From assembly GCA_014549065.1 (NCBI GenBank), contig JACDOX010000001.1, positions 8,251,736 through 8,315,735 on the forward strand: DNA of 64,000 bases, written 5' to 3'. Positions 52,301-63,150 of the stretch are shown here, one piece after another. The notes below the pieces were generated by a model, which worked only from the letters and a program-made list of their open reading frames with translations, had not been told where the DNA came from and did no database searches. Source of the DNA: Cardinalis cardinalis (lineage: Eukaryota > Chordata > Aves > Passeriformes > Cardinalidae). The number at the start of each line of letters is the position of its first letter. Positions within the stretch are counted from its first letter, which is position 1. The translations under genes were made by a program, and so were the position numbers.

Positions 52301-55300
52301 GACATCTGGAGAAAGTAAAAAAACCCACAAAAACAAAACCCCAAAGTGTTGCACTCATTCTTCTATTCACATGACCATTTACTCTGTAGCTTTGCCTGAA
52401 TACTTGCCTAAGAGGGGCTCACCAACCCTTAAAAGTTCTTTTATTCTTACTGCTTCTTTTTTTTTTTTTTTTTTGTTAATGAATGAGAATATACCTGGAA
52501 AACATGCCTCTGTGTTAATTTCATGTCCCTATTTGTCATTCTCATTTGCTGGCAGTCTCCAGAGGCCATGACCTTATACTTTCTACTTTTCTCAAGCAAT
52601 ATGGATATATAGTCCACTGCAATCCCAAATCCTCGCACAGAAATTAGGAGTAGCTATGGTAGAAAGACAATCACAAGGCCAAATATTTCAGGCACCAGAC
52701 CTTATTTAAGCAAGACACTCTGGAGTTAATTGCCATTGCTAACAGCTGTAAGTGTAAAAACCCATCTGGGGAAGTTCTGGAAGCTGAGCATTGACATTAA
52801 GGTTAACTACATTTTGGAAATCTTCCCCACTTATGCTTGAAGCAAAAGCCCTCCTCACAAAGAACAGCATCAAACACAAAGGTTTAATAATATATATGTA
52901 AATCAGTGCATGGAATACTGCTGAAAAGTTTAAAAGAAAAAAAAAAACACAACAAAAAAACCCACCCATTATTTCCTAAACAAGGCAGTCTGGCTGCATC
53001 TCACCAGTACAAAGCTTCCCCAAAACCAGCCCATAAGGTGCACGCATTCCATAACAAATGAGGGATGCTGCTCACGGGACCCAGCAGCAGAGGTCCAACG
53101 CCAATACCAGGATCAGTCCATGGTGTGCCTTCCAAAACAGCCAGGTGTTTCCAGCCTTTGGAAACCTCTGCACAGAGAACACTCCTCNCCAGCATGCTGG
53201 TGATTGGAACACAGATCTGCTCAGGAGCACAGGAAGCATCTCCAGTGTACCACAAACTTGTCTGGTAAATGCAGTGCTCTGAACATCCAACAGGTCTGGC
53301 CACCCAAAGACTTCAGGGAACCTCACAGTGGCTCCCTAACCTGTGCTGGTTTAGTCCCTAACAGCACTTCATGGTGTCTTTGTGGTAGCTTATCACCCAA
53401 AAAAGCCTGCTTGAATACTTGAATACTAGCTAGCTGTCCCTGGCATGGTACACAACTTCAGGCTTTTTCCTGGTCTGAAAGAGTGGAACTGTAGTTTTGC
53501 CCTTGAACTCACTCATCAAAGGTAAGTTAAAGTGAAAAAATATATGCGTCCTCTGAAATCCTAATCTTAGTGCTGTTTCATTAGAAAATAAAACAAGCAC
53601 AACACAAATATTATCACAGCTGTATTATAAAAATACCAATTAAGCTGCTCAAACTGAAAAAAAAAAGCCCAAACAAAACAAAAAAACCCCAAAACAACAT
53701 CCCACAGAGTTCAGGTAACAAGAAAAGTTAACATTTACCAGTCAGAATATGAACATAGAAGTATTCCAGGTATTACCTTCCAAAAACAGAGATTGGAACA
53801 GGTTGCCCAGAGAGGTAGCAAATGCCCTATCCCTCAAGTGTTCCAGGTCAGGTTGGATAGGGCTCCGAGCAATCTGACTGAATTGAAGACGTCTCAGCTC
53901 TTTGCAAGGAGGATGGGTTAGATGGCCTTTAAGGTCTCTTCCAACCCACATTATTCTGATTCTATGACTTAAGAGATAAGTCTATTGATTTGAATAGAAC
54001 TAAGGAAATTAAAAGCCTGGAGGCCTGCAAGCCTGGAGCGTGCACAGGGGAACATTAGTAAAACATTAATAGGTGGTTGTTTTTGTTTTGTTGGTGCACA
54101 ACCAATTTGTTGCTGCATGAGCTACACAGCCACTTCACCATTGATTATCGTGCCCAAGATCATGATCACGCATGCCCAAGACTCAACTTTGCCAGGTGTT
54201 TCCACCCCACATGAGATGGAGGAAAGAAGTGCACAAAAGTAAATGCAAACATTTACAAACAATAAACCAACTGTGATTTCAACACCATCTTTCCGAGAGA
54301 TTGAGAGAGGGGTTTATCATGGATATGTGCTCACAGCCCAGACAGCCAGCTACCTCCCGGGATGCATCAAAAAAGAAGCATGGCCAGCAGATGGAGGGAA
54401 GTGGTTCTCCCCTTCTCCTCTGCCCTGGTGAGACCCCACCTTGAGTGCTGCAAACAGGTATGGAGTCCTCAGCACAATAATGATGTGGACCTGTTAGAGT
54501 GGGTCCAGAGAAGGGCCACAAAGATGATGAGAGGGATGAACATCTCTCCTATGAAGACACACTGAGAGCTGGGTTTATTCAGCCTGGAAGGGAGAAAAGG
54601 CTCCTGGGAGACCTTAAGGCAGCCTTCCAGTGCTTAAATGGTGCTTATGAAAAAAGAGGGAGAATAACTCTTTACATGGGCAGATAGGGATAGGACAAGG
54701 GGAAATAGTTTCAAACTAAAAGAGGAGAGATTTGGCTTAGATTTTAGGAAGAAATTCTTTATTGTAAGGGTGGTGAGCCACTGGAGCATATTGCCTAGAG
54801 AAGTTGTGGATGCCTCATCCTTTAAAGCGTTCAAGACCAGACTGGATGAGGCTTTGAGCAGCTTTGGTCTAGTGGAAGGCATTCCTGCCTACGACAGGGT
54901 AGTTGGAACAAGATGATCTCTAAGGTCCCTTCTGACACAAGTTATTTTATGACTCCACAATACCCACAACTACATATCTTGGAAGGTATACTGACTACAA
55001 GGTAGTTTCATGGGACTGTAATTGATTTGCTCTTATATGACTGTGCTTCAGAGATGTCCCAACTCCAAGGGGAGAGGTTCAACCAGCAGCCTTTGGGATT
55101 TCCCCCACTTAGAGATCCCTTCAACCACTGCTGCTGCACTGCACCAAAGAGCAACCCTATCCTCACTGCCCTACACTGACTGACTGTTCTGCCTCCATTG
55201 GCTCTGCTTCTCTGTTTTTCTCCTCAAATGTATCAGAGGTGAAAGCTGTCTCAGCTTCTCACAGCATTTGAACATACACAAAGTCTGTGAAGGAATCAGA

Positions 55301-58300
55301 TGCCAAAACCTCTGAATGTAAACATCCACTAGACAAGTCAGGACATATCAATATGCTCAACAGGAGAGCACTCTCCAGGAGAGCAAAAAGCACTCAAAGC
55401 ACCATATTTCCAGTATCTGAGGAAAATATCTAAACTACCCTACAAAACAAGGCTCCAGACTCTGTTACAGAGGGAGGGGTGTGCTTTCACACCAAGACTA
55501 CACCAAGAATTAGCTCACCTGCATCCAGGACCATTCAGGATCCCTTCCGTCCAACTTTTAAATTTGGGGGTGGTGAATGAAAACTGCTTCTTGAAAGCTT
55601 GGGTTAATTAACTCTGAAAAGAATGCAAACTGGGAAATCAAAGTACCACTTCTCTTTGTAAATTTAAGATGCCTTTAAGCTTTAAAAAATTTGAAGAGTA
55701 GCCTTACCAGCATAGTAAAAGAAAAAAGCCAACCCTGATTTTATTCAATACATTGACATTTTTAAAGTCAGCTGCTTGCTGTGGTAATCTAAGGAGGAAA
55801 AGGTTCTTTTCCTCCTTAGATTACCACAACATATTAGAAAGGAAAAATAAGCTTTTACAGGTGATCTTCATGCCTCTCAAAAATATTCCTCTTGACAAGT
55901 GTCAATTTACATGGTTTAGCAAGGCAGATTTTGTTATGAATGGAAAGAAGACCTAGTAGAATCATATGGTTTTCTAAAAAAACCCAAAAATAACAAAAAC
56001 CAACTTATTAAAAGGTAATTAAGTTCAGAAACTACAAGTTTAAAGTCCTAACTTTTAATTAAGTTTAAAACTATAAGGCATATTTGTATATAAATGTGTA
56101 AGGTATAAAATCATATAAATGTACAAAATAATCAGAGGCATAAAACCCACTGGTCTCATGTTGCCATTGATTTTACCAGAAAACANCAAGTATTTCTATA
56201 ATTATACAACAACACTGAAAAAGGACACATGCCTTTTTCAAGGCACNTAAGTCAAAGCAGACAGAGGTTTTCCTCTATCATCAACTACATCTTTGTTTAT
56301 TTTAGCAACAAGAAGTTACTTAATGCAGGAACAAGATGACAGAATATGCAAAGAAGAATCTGAACAAGTCAAAATGTCAAGAAGCTCAGTTAGTGCTTAT
56401 CAAAAATCATTAGGTGACTTTGGCCATTAAGCCAGCAGGAAGCAGACTGAAGCAAACAGGATTTAATAAATGATAAAGATAGACCCAATGACAACTCTGC
56501 TTCTACAGACTTAAAATGAATAGAGTTTGGTGAAAACAACAAAAGTGGAATTGAGGGAATCAGCACGGATCACAGGATTCACTGTTTCCACCAGTAATCT
56601 GCAGAAAGTTCTAGAATTTTAGACCAGGAAAATAAACCAACTTGCTCATTAGCTCACACAAGTTGTTTCAGGAGATGGCAAAATTCTCCATTACAGTTCT
56701 ATACAGACACAAGTCTAGCAAAGCGAAAGAGATGACTTGCTTGTCACAAGAGTTATAGAATTTCATTTTAAGAAAACATCCAAATAAGGACAGATTAGAA
56801 ATCTACCAATAAAACAGATAATACCCAAAGAAGTCCACTGTTTCTGAGTGGCTACACTAAGAAATTCAGCTCTCCAGATGCTCAGATAATAGATTTAACA
56901 CCCGCAGTGTACAAACAAGCCAAATAAACTATTTGTAATTGCATCTGAAAAGATAATCACAGATCTCACCAGCATAAAGCTACAGTCTAACTCCATTTTT
57001 ATGCAGAGAGAGTGGGCATAAGTCATCTAGCATCATTTGGAACCCATGTTAGGAGATGCATCATCTCCAGACAACACCTATTACTTCAGATTAACATTCA
57101 CACTTCTTGTTTTACTTAGAAACCCACTGGCAGTGGGTTCTGCAAAGATCATCTGGGTCAGAAGAACACGAACTTTATTAAAAGTTCTCCTCCCTAGGAC
57201 CTGAGGAGGCTAATTCTCACAACACGGAAAGACAAATTACTGAACCTACTCACTAAAGTGCAGTACTTTTGAAGTTTAATTAGTCTTTCCTTTTTTAAAC
57301 CCACTTTTTTAATACACCTGTCTTTCACAGAGAATCAGTATCAGTTACAGAGCTTGCCATCTCAGATGAAATTCCAGTTTTTTAGGTATGGTAGCTGGCA
57401 CTGTGATCAGAAGCCTGTAAACAAAACCTAGACAGTACTTCAGATAGCCTGATAAAAAAGGAATGCTTGCAGTCATTAATCCTCAAAAGTCAGAATAACT
57501 TAGAAGAAAATCAAAGGAAAAGTGCATGTTCTTAAAGTTTCATTTCAAGCACTGATTGCAGCATTAGCATGCATAAGCTTGAAATGTGGTATTTATCTAA
57601 TCAGTCTTAACTGGGAAAGAGACATAAGAACATTTGGATTTAGAATAGTGACAAGACTCAAAAAAAGATGCTCAAGGAAAAAGACTGGGACAGAAGAAGA
57701 CTTGATTTCCACCACAGTCACAATATAAAAAAAGGAACAAACAAGATTAAACTCTATTTAGTATTTACACTAGAAAACAAGAGATATAGCTGGTGCAACT
57801 TTAGAACAAAGAGAAGCCAAAACAGCTCAAAATGAAAATGTAGGGCAGAATACAATCTGACCAGTAAGACTGAAGTCTGCATCCTGTGAAAATAACTCTA
57901 GTATAGCACAGCAGTGAAATAGCAGAATTGTGTGGGTCACTTTAAAATTGGCTTTTTCAGTCGGAGGATAAGAGGTAATCTGGTCAAAGTCCAAGTTTAA
58001 GGAACAGTCTGTCAATCATTCCTGCCTTTGTGATCAAGCAGGGCTGCTCTTTCAGATGTGCTGGAGATGGGCTGTAGTGGGAAGTGAACCAGGGTATTCC
58101 TAAACAACCTTTCTTTTAAATAACTTTTATTTTAAATTTTTACTCAGGATACAATCATTAATCAAGATCCTGACACTGATCCCTGGACAGGCCACATTAA
58201 AAGAGCAAGACCCTAAGGCATGATACTGAGAGGGATCTTTTAGCAGGTAATGCTGCTGAAACCCTGCTATCATGAGATCATTTCTTCACAGAAGCCCTTC

Positions 58301-61300
58301 TGAGCAGAACATACCAGCATTGAATTTGGAAAGAATGCCTCCCCAGTCCATTCCCACCCCANTAGCAGGGCTGGGTCAAGCATCTCCTTAATCTCCTCAC
58401 CTAATTTCCACCCCAGTCCTTATCACACCACCACTGTGCCAACGCAAGAATAAATAAGGCTGCATGAAGAACCAACCAGGAAAGAAGTAACCCAGAAAAG
58501 ATAAACAAAATAAATAAAAATGAAAGCAGCAGAGGGGATGATTACAGCTGAATCAGAGTTGTAACTTTTTCTTAGCATAACAAATGAATGAGGACAACAT
58601 ATTGGTAATGCAGGAGTGGTAACACCTCAAGCCTGTAACTGCAGTTGAGAACTTCACCAAGAGAAAGCGATGCATATGTTTTAGCATTAAGTATATTTTA
58701 AAATCAGCTGTACAAAGATGCTTCATGGAATACACATGCAAATATTTACTGCTGGATGTTCAGTGCAGTCCACAACACCGTGTAATACCCAAGGTAGCAG
58801 TAAGTGACTTGCCCCTTATTTTTCTGAGGCCTATTTCTGAGGGATATAAAAACACCACCACTAAATCTAAAACTAAATCTACACAGTGTTAAAACACAAT
58901 TGAGTCACTCCTACCTAGGTCTTACCTAACATAGCCTTGAGAAGTCTGAATTGATGCAAATGCATCTATTTATATCAAACAGAGCAGTTGGTGTCAGCAG
59001 TGGAGTTCCTCTGTAGAGACAATACCTTTACTCAAGAGAACAAAGGCAAACATTGTCTGTGGGATTTTTCTCCTCTCATTTTTTGAAAGGGCTTTTTTTA
59101 TAAATCCTATCTCTTAGTATGATAAGGCTTCTTCCAGATTTATTTCAGCTACTGCATGTGAGAAGCCTAACTCTTCTATCTTCTCTTAATAACCATGCTT
59201 TAAGAGATTCAGGTCTGCTTCAGAAAAAACTGTTTGCATGTTTTCCCTTTTTATGTCCAGCAGCACAAAACAAGGAATTCAACACTGTTCACTGACTTCA
59301 GTTTATTTCAGTCGAATGACTATTCCCCTTGGTTATTTTGAAATATTAGAAAGGCACAGTTATTCTTAGAGAATCACAGAGAAACAGAATGGTTTGGGCT
59401 GGAAGGTACCTTCCAGAACCCCCTGCCATGAGCTGGGACACCTTCCACTAAACCAGGTTGCTCAAGGCTTTATCCTGCCTGACCTTGAACACTTCAAGGG
59501 AATGGTCATCCACAACTTCTCTGGGCAGCCTGGTCCAGCGCCTCGCCACTCCCACAGTAAAGAATTTTGAACTAATGTCCAATCCAAACCTGCCCTCTTC
59601 CAGTTGAAAGCCATTCTTCCTTGTCCTGTCAACACAAGCCCTTGTACAAAACTCCTCTCCAGGTCTCCTACAGCACCCTTCAGGTACTGAAACACTCTGT
59701 ATTGTCTCACAGGAGCCTTCTCTTGTCCAGACTGAACAATTCCATTTTCTTTGCTTTACAGGCGTATTTTAGCACCTAGTTTTTGTGCTTGTTCATCTTC
59801 TTCCTGGATGCAGCATTTGGCAACAACTTAAACACTGAGGTTCTCCTGTTAAAGTCAAGAACTTCAGGATGTGAGAAAATCAGCATTTTGCATAAGCTTA
59901 CTCTTGGAATTATTGCAGTTTTTGTTTGACAGCTTTTATTAGCACCATCTTCTCTAGCAAGGACAGAAGAGGAGGTTTACTTGACTTCAGCAGCATCTTT
60001 TATGCTGGAGTGTCACTCTGTACAAGGGGGATAAGATTACAGATATAAAGAAGATATTTCTTACATGATGCAATTTATACTGCCTCAGAAAATCCTCTAT
60101 AATCCTTATATTCACACCAAGCCTCAGCAGCTCTGTTCCATGAAAGAGCTGCAGTTTTAGATGGGTTGCTCTGAAGTTATACTTGAAGGATTAGTAGATT
60201 GAGATGATACCTTGCCTTCACACCTGAGAAGCACACATAGTATGTATATAGTAGTAAAATAAAGCTTTTATTTTAGTTTGGGCAAATGTTTATGAATAAA
60301 TCTTCATCACAGACTTTAAGAGACAAAATGTCTTATCAGTGTATATATAGCTTAGTATTTTTTAAATACCACACGAGGTAAGCTGTTATTATCCCCATCA
60401 TGTTCTTAGAATACTTAATGTCCCACAGCTGATCTGTCAGACTGAATAACTCCAAATCATCTAAAAAATTTGTCAAGTACACTCATCCTAGATAAACTCA
60501 GTGTTCAAGCTCAATCTAACGAGGAGTGGGGAAGAAGAAAAGACACATGCCTGGTATTTTCCAGTTCCACAGGCCTATGCACACATTTTCAGTTTTATAC
60601 TGCCTTTGAGAACACATCTGCACTTTCAAAAGTACCATCTATTCTTAAAGACAACAGAAAACATCATCTNTGAGAAAAATAAATGGGAGTACCAAAGTTT
60701 TTTAAAAGTAGATGAAAGTCAACACCCTCTGCCAGAAAGACACAAGTCAGCCTGTCACTGCTAGGAATACCAGCCTCCAGAGCAGAGTTTACATGTGACC
60801 ACAGAACAGGCAAAACACAGTCCACTGTGTTCCCCAAGCCCAGACAGAACCCACAGCCTTCTCTAGAAGCACAGACAACTCTTACATCTACATTTATGAA
60901 GTCCCTTCATCTGTGAAAGGGGAGAAAGCATAGAGGTTTCAAGCCAGCTAAGCTGTAAAGCCAAGATCTCTAAGGGCACTGAATAACACAAGAGAGCAGG
61001 GGTCAATACTTTTTCTTTCTTTAACACTGGGCCTGTGAAGGTGCCTTGTCACCAACAGACAAAATGCAGGAAATCTTCGAAACAAAACCTGCATAATCTT
61101 TCTGTAGAGGAAGATTAGCCACATCACAAGTTTATTTCAAACATTGAAGAAATAATTGTTTCCTCTAGATTTCATATTCAATAAGCTCTTTACGATACTT
61201 TAAAACTCCACCAAAACAAACCAAGAAACAAGAAATCAAAAAAAGCCAACAAACAAAAAACTACACATTTTTCTGTGGAACTTTCAAAACAGCTACTGAA

Positions 61301-62613
61301 AATTGAATAGTAACTAAAAAACCAAAACCTAGACCTAGCTACTTTCTCTCTCAACCCATCCAGCAGAAGCATACAATCACCACTTCTGAGACCCAAACTT
61401 AGGGCTTTCTATCCAATTCAAACAGCCATGAAAAACTAAGAAATTTAACACCAAAAGACAGAAGTTCCCGTTGATTGAAGTAAAAGCAGAAACAATGCCA
61501 ACAAACCCCAAAAATCCTCGAAATATAGTTCCAAGGTTAGGGTGCGACCTTAAGAGATAAACCCAGATTTCAGGAGAGAAGGAGACCAGGAAGGGGTGTA
61601 CACCTCTGAAAGCAAAGTAAACTCATTTTGCTCAGGTAGGCAGTGATCCACAGTATTGACACAGTTGTGCTTATCAGCTGTCCCACAGCCACGAGGGCTA
61701 AACACTCGGTTATTGCAGCGCTGTGTTCCTAAGCCTCGAATTCTCAGTCGCTGCTCCCGCCCCTGGCTCTCCCCACAGTTGATGGCAGGAAGGACAACTG
61801 GCAGGACGGATAACCACCGAAACAACGGCGTTCCTAATCTCTGCATCTTAACCGTAGGCGGAATTTGCGCTGCACAATAACCTGCATTCCTAACCACAGA
61901 GCTCATGATCCGCAGCAGCGAGACNCGGCGTTCCCCCCACCCCTCCATGCCCGTACTGTTTGATACTGTTTCACGAGCGTGGCTTCGCTTGCAACACGCT
62001 GCAACTCTTTCCCCTGCAACCCAACACCCAGGGAGAGGAGCGTGAGGTGGCACTGCCACAAATTCAGCGGGAGGGGAAGGAAAAGCGCAAACGAGGGCAG
62101 CGCTTCCGCCGGCTGTTACAGACCGGAGAGCCGCCGGTGCGAAGCAGCTCCACACCGGGGCTCCACGGCGGGCTCCACAGCGGGCCCACAGCAGCCCCCG
62201 CCCCACGGAGGGCGCCTGGCACCCACCTGCACGGCGGGGAAGGCGCCCTTCAGCAGGTAGAACATCCTGCGGTTGGAGAGGAGGTCGCCGGTGGTCAGCT
62301 GCTCCTCGGCCCCCTCCCGCGTCTTCCCCTTCGCCTTGGCGTTGAGGACGTTCCCCTCGCGCACCCGCTTCACCTCCTCCCCGCCCCTGACGGCGGCCAG
62401 CACGGACACGGCCAGCAGCTCCCGCAGGTCCACGGCGCCGCCGGGCGCAGAGCCGTGGGGCGCCTCGGGCTCGCCGGCCGCCGGCTCGCTCAGCATGAAG
62501 AAGGCGAAGCGGCCGGCCAGGAAGCCGGAGTAGAGGTGGTAGAGGACACCTAGCCCCAGCAGGCAGAACACGGCCATGCCGAGCGGCGAGAGGCGGATGC
62601 CCATGGGGGCCAT
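46040..62613 (-). CDS. BPNT2: BPNT2 (IMPAD1), Golgi 3'(2'),5'-bisphosphate nucleotidase 2; five-exon gene, complete coding region
   Basis: The coding sequence joins 62613-62227, 50663-50504, 49552-49457, 47610-47449 and 46311-46040 (387+160+96+162+272 nt), giving 358 codons plus TAA. Human BPNT2 has 359 residues and also five coding exons. The family removes the 3'-phosphate of adenosine 3',5'-bisphosphate, the by-product of sulfotransferases, in the Golgi lumen; it is Mg-dependent and lithium-sensitive. Seen here: an N-terminal hydrophobic signal-anchor (about residues 12-34), the metal-site Asp in TTGD (110), the acidic INSEE segment (130-134), WIDPLDAT (171-178), a NKT glycosylation sequon (258-260) and WDICAGNA (298-305). 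All introns are GT-AG, every motif expected for the family is present, and there is no frameshift or internal stop. Loss of human BPNT2 causes a chondrodysplasia through defective sulfation. Identification is by recognition of the protein and is near certain. Confidence 0.97.
46312..47448 (-). other. BPNT2: BPNT2 intron 4
   Basis: This 1,137-nt intron has an unusual donor GTTTGG and a standard acceptor TTCTAG, and it splits codon 269. No repeat or gene was recognised inside. Confidence 0.92.
47449..47610 (-). CDS. BPNT2: BPNT2 coding exon 4
   Basis: This 162-nt exon encodes the rest of codon 215 through residue 268 and the first base of codon 269. The acceptor is CTTGTAG|CT and the donor GCAG|GTTTGG departs from the GTRAGT consensus. 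It contains WAMVDGGSN (216-224), the RIIVSRSH segment, the sequon NKT (258-260, equivalent to the human glycosylation site at 259) and IIPAGGAG. It is symmetric in phase (1-1), so skipping would delete 54 residues in frame. Confidence 0.96.
47611..49456 (-). other. BPNT2: BPNT2 intron 3
   Basis: This 1,846-nt intron has donor GTATCT and acceptor CTTGTAG, and it splits codon 215. It is AT-rich, with no mobile element or nested gene recognised. Confidence 0.92.
49457..49552 (-). CDS. BPNT2: BPNT2 coding exon 3
   Basis: This 96-nt exon encodes the rest of codon 183 through residue 214 and the first base of codon 215. It is preceded by acceptor CCACAG|AG and followed by donor ACAG|GTATCT. The peptide contains the conserved core strand YVTTMVCVAVNGKP and the GVIHKPF motif found in the family. 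The exon is symmetric (phase 1 at both ends), so its loss would keep the frame. Confidence 0.96.
49553..50503 (-). other. BPNT2: BPNT2 intron 2
   Basis: This 951-nt GT-AG intron (GTAGCT ... CCACAG) splits codon 183. It is AT-rich, with no repeat or gene recognised. Confidence 0.92.
50504..50663 (-). CDS. BPNT2: BPNT2 coding exon 2
   Basis: This exon encodes residues 130-182 plus the first base of codon 183. The acceptor is CCACAG before ATA AAT TCT and the donor is ACAG|GTAGCT, ending in phase 1. It carries the conserved INSEE acidic segment (130-134) and the signature WIDPLDATQEYT (171-182), whose Asp 173 and Asp 176 bind catalytic metal in the inositol-monophosphatase superfamily. Asp 176 corresponds to human Asp177, a residue mutated in the human skeletal disorder. 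The frame is open throughout with no ambiguous base. Confidence 0.96.
53781..53968 (+). mobile_element. CR1 LINE 3'-end fragment in BPNT2 intron 1
   Basis: 'ggaacaggttgcccagagaggtagc', 'gtcaggttggatagggctccgagcaatctgactg' and 'gatggcctttaaggtctcttccaaccc' lead to a terminal 'attctgattctatgac'. The 3' microsatellite is intact enough to mark the element end. It is antisense to BPNT2. Confidence 0.87.
54327..54955 (+). mobile_element. CR1 LINE, about 630 bp (end of ORF2 plus 3'UTR), in BPNT2 intron 1
   Basis: This is the longest CR1 copy in the window. It reads 'ctcacagcccagacagccagc', 'tggtgagaccccaccttgagtgctgcaaacaggtatgg', 'gagtgggtccagagaagggccacaaagatgatgagaggg', 'tattcagcctggaaggga', then the 3'UTR blocks to 'gatgatctctaaggtcccttctgac'. 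The ORF2 end is interrupted by frame changes. It lies 360 bp from the preceding CR1 copy and in the same orientation, antisense to BPNT2. Confidence 0.9.
55780..55828. repeat. Perfect 23-bp inverted repeat with 3-nt spacer (BPNT2 intron 1)
   Basis: The left arm 55780-55802 begins TGTGGTAATCT, and its exact reverse complement occupies 55806-55828. Only GTT separates them. All 23 positions pair. The sequence is not a recognised mobile element, and no flanking direct repeat was seen. Confidence 0.95.
59371..59750 (-). mobile_element. CR1 LINE 3'-end fragment in BPNT2 intron 1
   Basis: The reverse-complement CR1 begins with its 3' end at 59371 ('gaatcacagagaaacagaatggtttgggctggaagg'). It continues through 'ccttccactaaaccaggttgctcaaggc', 'acttctctgggcagcctggtccagcgcctc' and 'agccattcttccttgtcctgtc' to about 59750, where it is 5'-truncated, as usual for CR1. 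It is on the same strand as BPNT2. Confidence 0.9.
62227..62613 (-). CDS. BPNT2: BPNT2 coding exon 1
   Basis: This exon encodes residues 1-129 from the ATG at 62613-62611. The start is chosen because MAPMGIRLSP matches the vertebrate protein and the context GCGGCCATGG is a strong Kozak site (G at -3 and +4). Residues 12-34 form the hydrophobic type II signal-anchor, so the catalytic part faces the Golgi lumen. Residues about 38-60 are the variable Gly/Pro/Ala-rich linker that differs among vertebrates. The block with GKTREGAEE (96-104) and TTGD (107-110) supplies the first catalytic acidic residues. The exon ends in phase 0 with donor CAG|GTGGGT. The whole exon lies in a CpG island and is very GC-rich, unlike the other exons. 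Confidence 0.97.
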
Positions 62614-62647
62614 GGCCGCGGGGCGGGCGGGCGACGGGGCCGGGCAG

Positions 62648-62662
62648 TCACGACAATCCCAT
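62648..62662 (-). promoter_or_regulatory. Four-codon upstream ORF in presumed BPNT2 5'UTR
   Basis: An ATG at 62662-62660, 49 nt upstream of the BPNT2 ATG and in another frame, is followed by Gly, Leu, Ser and TGA. Its context (G at -3, G at +4) is as strong as that of the main start. If transcription begins above 62662 this uORF would be in the mRNA and could lower initiation at BPNT2. It could be irrelevant if the start site is further downstream. Confidence 0.5.
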
Positions 62663-62689
62663 GGCACGGCCGGGGCGCTCCGCTCCGCG

Positions 62690-62717
62690 GCTGCTGCTGC
62701 TGCTGCGGCGGCGGCGC
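62690..62717. repeat. (GCT)n/(GCG)n trinucleotide run in CpG island
   Basis: About six GCT/CTG units run directly into about three GCG units, 80-100 nt upstream of the BPNT2 start codon. The run is probably in the 5'UTR or core promoter and is a likely site of length variation. Confidence 0.9.
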
Positions 62718-63043
62718 CGGGCCGGCTCCACGCTCGCGGCCGGGAGCAGCGCCGTCTGTATCCGGGTCAGGCGGAGGCGGAGCCCGCCCCGCGCACTGGG
62801 CATGTCCCGCTGCCCCCCGGCTCTGCGCTTCCCGGCAGGAGCACGGCGGGTCCAGCCGCTACCTGCCGAGCTCATCCATGGCAGCGCACGCCGGCCATCG
62901 CTCGCTGGTTCTCCTGAGCTCTGTGGTTTGGGGTGGTNTTTCCCTCGTCTCCCTCTAGGCAGCAGATGCGCCAGGAGCCCGCAGTGGTGGGATGGAGGGA
63001 GCGGCTCCGCCCGCGGGGCAGGAGCCGGACGGAGCCCGAGCTC

Positions 63044-63073
63044 GAGCCGGAGCCGGAGCCGGAGCCGGAGCCC
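63044..63073. repeat. (GAGCCG)n hexanucleotide repeat
   Basis: Five consecutive GAGCCG-type hexamers lie in the upstream part of the CpG island. They generate artificial Glu-Pro or Gly-Leu repeats in overlapping open frames, which are not considered coding. Confidence 0.9.
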
Positions 63074-63150
63074 GCCTGGCACGCTGGGAGGGAGTTTTCT
63101 GATGGAAATTGCTGTTGGCATAAACTGCTGTTCTGAAGGTGCGCGGTCAG

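Larger units (their letters stand above)
50664..62226 (-). other. BPNT2: BPNT2 intron 1
   Basis: This 11.6-kb intron begins with donor GTGGGT and ends with acceptor CCACAG. The first few hundred bases are still CpG island. It contains CR1 fragments at about 53781-53968, 54327-54955 (both plus strand) and 59371-59750 (minus), a perfect hairpin at 55780-55828, and a T run at about 52456-52475. The remainder is AT-rich single-copy-looking DNA. No nested gene was recognised. Confidence 0.9.
61690..63150 (-). promoter_or_regulatory. BPNT2: CpG island / presumed BPNT2 promoter and 5'UTR
   Basis: Against an AT-rich background this block is strongly GC- and CpG-rich and surrounds the BPNT2 start codon. 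It includes GC boxes (CCGCCC type) near 62783-62790 and 63003-63012 and the repeated GGGCGG at 62620-62631. No TATA box is evident, as expected for a housekeeping CpG-island promoter. The transcription start lies somewhere above 62613 but cannot be placed. Boundaries are by eye. Confidence 0.85.

Noticed and set aside
61550..62206. 218-codon minus-strand open frame next to exon 1
   Set aside because: It lies in the CpG-island part of intron 1, in a different phase from exon 1, has no known domain and contains an n. Long open frames are expected by chance in GC-rich DNA.
62614..62667. In-frame 18-codon N-terminal extension of BPNT2
   Set aside because: The first codon of the extension is GTG, not ATG. 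The vertebrate protein starts at the ATG at 62613, which has a strong Kozak context.
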